Of a stretch of 64,000 nt of DNA, positions 59,322 through 64,000 are shown in pieces (within the stretch, counting starts at the first letter, position 1; every line of letters starts with the position of its first letter). The notes beneath the pieces were generated by a model, which was not told where the DNA came from, did not search any database, and saw nothing but the letters and a program-made list of their open reading frames with translations. The position numbers and the translations under genes are program-made. The DNA lies in assembly GCF_000384255.1 (NCBI RefSeq), contig NZ_KB913035.1, positions 2,371,093 to 2,435,092 of the forward strand, written 5' to 3'. Source of the stretch: Methylotenera mobilis 13 (GTDB taxonomy: Bacteria > Pseudomonadota > Gammaproteobacteria > Burkholderiales > Methylophilaceae).

Positions 59322-59987
59322 TTACTTTGCGATAAAAGAATCGGCGTTGAAATTTACATCTTTTTGCCAAAGAACTACACTGATACATGGTGCGGCAATA
59401 CGTTGCTGCAAACTCGCCAAGTTTTCTTCGAAAACAGGCATTTCAGCATCCACTTGATTAGCCACCCAGCCAGCCAATGTTAATCCGCGGGATTTAATTG
59501 CCTCTACCGTAAGCAAGGCATGGTTAATGCAGCCTAAGCGCATACCTACCACCAATATCATGGGAATATTCAGTGTGACCGCCAAGTCTGCTAAGGTCTC
59601 CTGCCTATTCAATGGCACAAGAAAACCACCAGCACCCTCTACGACCACCACCTCAGCTAATTGCGTTAACTCATGGTATGCCTGCTTAATCTTTTCACAA
59701 TCAATAATCTCCTCTGCTTGCTCTGCGGCAATATGAGGGGCAATGGCTGGTGAAAAACGATAAGGATTAGTCAGATCTAGTGGGGCAACAACATTACTCG
59801 CTGTAGACAATGCAAGTACGTCATCATTCAATAAATCGCCATCAGGTGTCTGCATGCAGCCTGATGCTATCGGCTTCATGCCTATTGTTTGATAACCAGC
59901 TTTAGCAAAGTGCCTGACTAATGCACTGGCAACATAGGTCTTGCCGACATTGGTATCAGTGCCAATAATAAAATAAGATTGTTTCAT
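59322..59987 (-). CDS. bioD: Dethiobiotin synthetase
   Basis: ATP-dependent closure of the ureido ring of biotin. The 221 residues carry the P-loop GTDTNVGKTYVASAL (about 8-22), KPIASGC, the LTNPYRFSPAIAPHIAA segment with the DAPA-binding residues, VVEGAGGFLVPL and CINHALLTVEAI. It is the last gene of the bio operon, 31 bases behind bioC. Confidence 0.95.
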   Translation of the reverse strand: MKQSYFIIGTDTNVGKTYVASALVRHFAKAGYQTIGMKPIASGCMQTPDGDLLNDDVLALSTASNVVAPLDLTNPYRFSPAIAPHIAAEQAEEIIDCEKIKQAYHELTQLAEVVVVEGAGGFLVPLNRQETLADLAVTLNIPMILVVGMRLGCINHALLTVEAIKSRGLTLAGWVANQVDAEMPVFEENLASLQQRIAAPCISVVLWQKDVNFNADSFIAK

Positions 59988-60018
59988 GTTAATTAGTTAG
60001 GTAACGACACAAATAACA

Positions 60019-60924
60019 TTAGTATTTCTTACGTGTAAAATTAATTGGGACGGCACCGTCTGGCAATACTTCTTTATCTTTTGCGCGCCATGCATGACCA
60101 TACACCACTTCAAATGTCGCAGGCAATTTCCCATCTTGTCTAAACTGCTCGTACTCAGCCTCTAATTTCGTAAAGAAACCACGTCCCAACAATCCTCTGG
60201 CACGGCCATCCGTAGCATTATGTGCACCTATACTTTTGAGATCACGCATCACGCTCTTTACATCATCATAAGTCAGCGTGAATCGCTCAACATCCAATAC
60301 GGGTGCGTTAAATCCAGCTCGAACCAACGCATCACCAATATCATGCATATCAATAAATCGGCTTACACTTGTATACTCACTACCACTGGCGGCACTAGTC
60401 GCCACTCTTAACTCACGTAACGTATCAGGGCCGAACGTGCTAAACATCAGTAAACCTTCTGGCTGCAATACTCGGTGAAACTGCTGTAAAGCCGTATCTA
60501 AATCATTACACCACTGTATCGCCAGATTTGACCATACCAAACTGACACTTGAGTTGGCCATGGGCAAAGCCTCGATATCCGCACAAACCAAGCTTTGTTT
60601 GGTGATTCCGACTAGAGACTTGAGTAAATGTAAGACACCAATACTCGAGTAAGTCTTACGGGCCTGTTGCAACATAGGGTATGCAAAATCAAGTGACACT
60701 ACTTGTGATGCTGGGTATTTTCTTTGTAGCGCATGACTACCTAATCCAGTACCACAACCAGCATCCAAGATCACCTGCGGATTCAATTTAACCAAATCTA
60801 GGCGATTTAGCATTTCCTCACGCACTTGCTTTTGCAAAATGGCAGCTGCATCGTAAGTTTCAGCAGCACGGCCAAATGAAGCGCGCGCGCGCGCTTTGTC
60901 TATGCGATAAATATCGTCCGTCAT
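60019..60924 (-). CDS. bioC: Malonyl-ACP O-methyltransferase BioC
   Basis: SAM-dependent methylation of malonyl-ACP that primes pimeloyl synthesis. The 301 residues show the BioC start ARASFGRAAETYDAAAILQ, the SAM loop VILDAGCGTGLGSHAL, the acidic VSLDFAYPML, ADIEALPMANSSVSLVWSNLAIQW and MFSTFGPDTLREL. It starts in a (GC)7 dinucleotide run (60881-60894) that codes Ala-Arg-Ala-Arg-Ala. At 301 residues it is about 50 longer than E. coli BioC, chiefly at the C-terminus. bioH precedes it by four bases. Confidence 0.95.
   Translation of the reverse strand: MTDDIYRIDKARARASFGRAAETYDAAAILQKQVREEMLNRLDLVKLNPQVILDAGCGTGLGSHALQRKYPASQVVSLDFAYPMLQQARKTYSSIGVLHLLKSLVGITKQSLVCADIEALPMANSSVSLVWSNLAIQWCNDLDTALQQFHRVLQPEGLLMFSTFGPDTLRELRVATSAASGSEYTSVSRFIDMHDIGDALVRAGFNAPVLDVERFTLTYDDVKSVMRDLKSIGAHNATDGRARGLLGRGFFTKLEAEYEQFRQDGKLPATFEVVYGHAWRAKDKEVLPDGAVPINFTRKKY
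60881..60894. repeat. (GC)7 dinucleotide run inside bioC
   Basis: Fourteen bases of alternating G and C at codons about 11-15 of bioC, in an otherwise AT-rich region. The frame is intact. Confidence 0.9.
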
Positions 60925-60928
60925 GTTA

Positions 60929-61741
60929 TTACTGCGCTTGGGGTTCTAAAAATTGGACAATCGCATCAATAAACTGCTCTTGATGTGATAAAAATGGCGC
61001 GTGAGATGCACCAGCCATCACACGTAAAAAACCTACAGGTAGCGTTTTCATCATCCAATGCGCCGCCTGAACAGGCGCCAAAGTATCACGATCTCCGTGT
61101 ACTAATAACGTAGGTTTTCTTAAGTGTTCGATTTCTGCACGCAAATCTGTTTCTAACAATATATTCAGTGCACGATATAAGGTTTGCGATGTTGGCGTTG
61201 GACGCTCAGCAAATTTATTACGCAATAATTTAACGGTACTTCTTGCGTCATTCGACCCCATGCACTGCAAAGTTAAAAACTGCGTCATAGTTTTGTGATA
61301 ATCTTCATTCACACTATCTGCAAAGTTACCAAACACGTCTGGCTCAATGCCAATATCCCAAGTGGATTTATATTCCACGCTTTCTTGATCAAAACTCTTA
61401 TTCACAAAACAGGGCGTAGCGCCAACAAGTACTAATCTACGTACTAAGTCTGGATAATCTAGCGCTATGCGTATTGCAACTTGTGCTCCTAAAGACCAGC
61501 CGACCACGTCCGCATGTGCAGGCAAAACTTCTGCCACTTTTTCTGCGGTAGCATGTAAGTGAAACGGCTCTATTGGGCGGCTTAAACCCATGCCTGGCAA
61601 ATCAATGATGTGTAGCGTGAATAGCTTGCTTAGTTTTTTGACCAAAGGCTGCCATACTGCGCCATTCATTCCCCATCCATGTAGCAATACAAGATTAGGG
61701 CCTGTGCCTATCACTTCAACATGCAGGTGATTAGCAATCAT
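60929..61741 (-). CDS. bioH: Pimeloyl-ACP methyl ester carboxylesterase BioH
   Basis: Alpha/beta hydrolase that removes the methyl group added by BioC and so ends chain elongation. The 270 residues show NLVLLHGWGMNGAVWQPL, DLPGMGLSRP, the nucleophile GWSLGAQVA (Ser about 83), HGDRDTLAPVQ (Asp) and GASHAPFLSH (His). The triad is complete. Its start overlaps the end of bioF by four bases (ATGA) and bioC follows after four bases, so bioF-H-C are translationally coupled. This is the E. coli type of pimelate route. Confidence 0.94.
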   Translation of the reverse strand: MIANHLHVEVIGTGPNLVLLHGWGMNGAVWQPLVKKLSKLFTLHIIDLPGMGLSRPIEPFHLHATAEKVAEVLPAHADVVGWSLGAQVAIRIALDYPDLVRRLVLVGATPCFVNKSFDQESVEYKSTWDIGIEPDVFGNFADSVNEDYHKTMTQFLTLQCMGSNDARSTVKLLRNKFAERPTPTSQTLYRALNILLETDLRAEIEHLRKPTLLVHGDRDTLAPVQAAHWMMKTLPVGFLRVMAGASHAPFLSHQEQFIDAIVQFLEPQAQ

Positions 61742-62901
61742 GCGGCGAGCTCACTTTCTGCCTGATGAATCGCTTCAACAAGTTTTTTCATATCATCCAG
61801 TGTATGTGCCGCCGATAGCGATATACGCAGCCTTGCAGTACCCACAGGCACGGTAGGCGGACGGATTGCTGGCACTAAAATGCCACAAGTTTGTAAATAC
61901 TCACTTAACGCCAAAGCCTCCTTATTACCGCCTACTACCAAGGGCTGAATAGGCGTATCGGAATCCATTAACTGCCATTGATTGAGCTTAAGGTTATTTT
62001 TCAAATAGGCGATTGAGCGATTGAGATTTGCACGCAAATCATCACCCTGCTCAATCAACTTAACAGAAGCTGAAAGCGTGGCTGACAAAGCTGGCGGTGC
62101 AGGTGTGGAATACACATAACTCTTGGCTTTTTGAATCAGATAATCAATCACGACTTGCTCACCCGCCACAAAAGCACCCGCAACACCGGCAGCTTTTCCT
62201 AAAGTTGCCATCATGATAATACGTGGCGATTTAACTTTAAAGTGATTTAATGACCCTTTACCATGTTCACCTAACACGCCAAAACCATGGGCATCATCTA
62301 AATACAGATAAGCGTCATATTTCTCGCAAAGTGCCAGAAACTCGGGAATAGGCGCAATATCGCCGTCCATGCTAAACACTGCATCAGCAGCAATCAACTT
62401 ATGATTAGCGGTACTCGCCTGTAACAACTTTTCTAGCGCAGCCACATCATTGTGCGGATAGCGTTGAAACTCTGCATGTGAGAAATAAGCACCGTCATTT
62501 AAACACGCATGATTTAACTTATCTGCGAAGATTGCATCGCCTCGGCCTGTCAGTGCGCCAAGCACGCCGATATTTGCCATGTATCCGGTAGAAAATAGCA
62601 GAGCGGCAGGCAACTCAACAAATGCTGCAAGCTGTTTTTCTAAAGCATCATGATAGCGATGATGCCCCGTGATCAAATTAGAGGCACCACTCCCAACGCC
62701 AGATTCTCCAGCGGCCTTTTGCATCGCTGCGATTAATTCGGGCCGGTTCGCCAAGCCTAGGTAGTCGTTACTACAAAAAGAAAGATACGGTTGCTCATTT
62801 GCAACAATATGTTCAGCCTGTGGCGAATCTAACAAACGACGTTGGCGCAACAAACCATCGGTTTTGCGCTGGTCGAGTTCACGTTGTAAAGAAGCTAACA
62901 T
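61738..62901 (-). CDS. bioF: 8-amino-7-oxononanoate synthase
   Basis: PLP-dependent condensation of pimeloyl-ACP with alanine. The 387 residues have FCSNDYLGLANRPELI, GVGSGASNLITGHH, DDAHGFGVLGEHG (the Asp and His near the cofactor), the Schiff-base lysine in MATLGKAAGVAGAF and the late LRISLSAAHTLDDM. The length and motifs are normal. It is 8 bases downstream of bioB on the same strand. Confidence 0.97.
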   Translation of the reverse strand: MLASLQRELDQRKTDGLLRQRRLLDSPQAEHIVANEQPYLSFCSNDYLGLANRPELIAAMQKAAGESGVGSGASNLITGHHRYHDALEKQLAAFVELPAALLFSTGYMANIGVLGALTGRGDAIFADKLNHACLNDGAYFSHAEFQRYPHNDVAALEKLLQASTANHKLIAADAVFSMDGDIAPIPEFLALCEKYDAYLYLDDAHGFGVLGEHGKGSLNHFKVKSPRIIMMATLGKAAGVAGAFVAGEQVVIDYLIQKAKSYVYSTPAPPALSATLSASVKLIEQGDDLRANLNRSIAYLKNNLKLNQWQLMDSDTPIQPLVVGGNKEALALSEYLQTCGILVPAIRPPTVPVGTARLRISLSAAHTLDDMKKLVEAIHQAESELAA

Positions 62902-62909
62902 TCTGTGTA

Positions 62910-63965
62910 TTAAATCTTGTTAATGCCAAGTTTGGCAAATAATTGCTTATCAGTCTCAGCTTCAGGGTTACCTGTCGTTAGCAATTTCTCACCGTAGAAA
63001 ATACTGTTAGCACCAGCTAAGAAGCATAATGCCTGAATGCCTTCGTGCATACTCTGACGCCCAGCAGATAAGCGCACAAAACTGTTTGGCATGGTAATGC
63101 GAGCAGCCGCGATTGTACGCACAAACTCTAATGGGTCTAGCTCTTCAGTTCCGTGTAAGGGTGTACCTTCCACTTGGGTCAATAAGTTAATTGGCACGCT
63201 TTCTGGTGGGCGCTCCATATTAGCCAACTGGGCCAGCAAACCAGCACGTTGATTACGTGATTCGCCCATCCCGATAATGCCCCCACTGCAAACGTTGATA
63301 TCAACGCTACGTACACGGTCTAATGTTTCCAATCGGTCTTGGTAAGTACGCGTAGTAATCACTTCACCGTAAAACTCAGGTGCGGTGTCTAAGTTATGAT
63401 TGTAATAATCTAAACCGGCGTCCTTTAACTGCTCCGCTTGTCCTTCTTTTAACATACCCAAGGTTGCACAAGTTTCCAAGCCCATTGCTTTGACTTCTGA
63501 AATCATTTTAAGCACAGGCTCCAAATCACGCTGTTTTGGGCCTCGCCATGCAGCGCCCATACAGAAACGGCTTGCACCATTGTCTTTTGCCTCTTGTGCC
63601 GCAGCCAGTACATCATCCAAAGCCATTAAAGGCTCACTTTCAACATCGGTATGGTAGCGGGCAGCTTGCGGACAATAACCGCAGTCTTCAGAGCATCCAC
63701 CCGTTTTAATAGATAGCAGAGTACTCACTTGCACTGCATTCGGGTCGAAATTGGCACGATGTACCGTTTGCGCGCGATGCATCAAATCACTGAATGGCAT
63801 CTCAAATAACTCAACAATCTCTGCCACACTCCAGCGATTCACTGTATTTTCTTCATGCGCATGTGTGCTACATGATTTATTTAAACCTGCTTTGAGGTGA
63901 TCAGTATTGATAACCGCTTCATTAGTAGGTGTTGTTGCTTCTGAGTGAGTTGATGATTCAAGCAT
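62910..63965 (-). CDS. bioB: Biotin synthase
   Basis: Radical-SAM enzyme inserting sulfur into dethiobiotin. The CxxxCxxC motif is [16 protein letters not shown], the [2Fe-2S] Arg/Cys positions are in RFCMGAAWR and [12 protein letters not shown], and PRO-type [13 protein letters not shown] and [19 protein letters not shown] follow. A non-conserved N-terminal extension of about 40 residues (with a CSTHAHEE stretch) precedes the usual [13 protein letters not shown] start. The ATG at 63965 has AAGGAAA just upstream and supports the long form. It is the first gene of bioB-F-H-C-D. bioA is not in the window, and the promoter is mostly beyond the right edge. Confidence 0.96.
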   Translation of the reverse strand: MLESSTHSEATTPTNEAVINTDHLKAGLNKSCSTHAHEENTVNRWSVAEIVELFEMPFSDLMHRAQTVHRANFDPNAVQVSTLLSIKTGGCSEDCGYCPQAARYHTDVESEPLMALDDVLAAAQEAKDNGASRFCMGAAWRGPKQRDLEPVLKMISEVKAMGLETCATLGMLKEGQAEQLKDAGLDYYNHNLDTAPEFYGEVITTRTYQDRLETLDRVRSVDINVCSGGIIGMGESRNQRAGLLAQLANMERPPESVPINLLTQVEGTPLHGTEELDPLEFVRTIAAARITMPNSFVRLSAGRQSMHEGIQALCFLAGANSIFYGEKLLTTGNPEAETDKQLFAKLGINKI

Positions 63966-64000
63966 TGTATTTCCTTGTATATTTACTAAGGTATCTTCAC

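Overview
The window looks like a chromosomal backbone segment of a betaproteobacterium, most likely a methylotroph of the Methylophilaceae (Methylotenera/Methylophilus type). This is inferred from gene order and protein character, not from a database search. Supporting signs are the betaproteobacterial blocks leuS-lptE-holA-proA-nadD and lptD-surA-pdxA-rsmA beside amgK-murU, an MxaD-like periplasmic protein, a moderately AT-rich composition (judged by eye) and a bioBFHCD biotin operon. No rRNA, tRNA, CRISPR array or prophage was seen. The only clear mobile element is one intact IS256-family copy. A 138-bp MITE-like sequence is also present.

Layout. 0-10 kb: the 3' part of proC, yggT and a large dynamin-type GTPase; then rng-maf on the minus strand; a MarC-family membrane protein; nudJ-like Nudix hydrolase, mnmA and a small conserved protein; a minus-strand GST; nadC. 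10-16.7 kb: a GspE/PilB-type ATPase, ilvI-ilvH-ilvC and psd. 16.8-22.3 kb: rppH, a YVTN beta-propeller lipoprotein, an MxaD-like SRPBCC protein, pilA behind a sigma-54 promoter, and a minus-strand pair made of a cyclic-nucleotide-binding/rhodanese protein and a class II-like cyclic-nucleotide phosphodiesterase. 22.4-27.1 kb: carboxylesterase, xseB-ispA-dxs and folE2. 27.2-33.2 kb: retropepsin-like protease, MFS transporter, aroC, the MITE-like element, a class I glutamine amidotransferase with rluE, divergent icd, and a cold-shock gene. 33.5-36.6 kb: pilB-pilC. 36.7-43 kb: dsbC, the pepP-ubiH-ubiI-like operon, murU and amgK, all on the minus strand. 43.2-49.6 kb: lptD-surA-pdxA-rsmA-adk. 49.6-51.5 kb: a small unknown protein and the IS256 copy. 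51.5-59.3 kb: leuS-lptE-holA-proA-nadD and an M48/TPR peptidase lipoprotein. 59.3-64 kb: bioB-F-H-C-D on the minus strand.

How the genes work together. Most are housekeeping: proline, branched-chain and aromatic amino acids, NAD, isoprenoid, ubiquinone, biotin and PLP synthesis. Several gene groups serve the envelope: LptD/LptE/SurA/DsbC/BepA-like for outer-membrane assembly, AmgK/MurU for cell-wall recycling, and PilA/PilB/PilC for type IV pili. The less ordinary points are the cyclic-nucleotide sensor/phosphodiesterase pair, the dynamin-like GTPase with a divergent P-loop, the NAD-leaning cofactor pocket of isocitrate dehydrogenase, the propeller/MxaD-like pair, the second orphan secretion ATPase, and the splitting of the usual nadD-rsfS-rlmH-maf-rng block into two distant pieces. 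I found no convincing wholly new multi-gene system.
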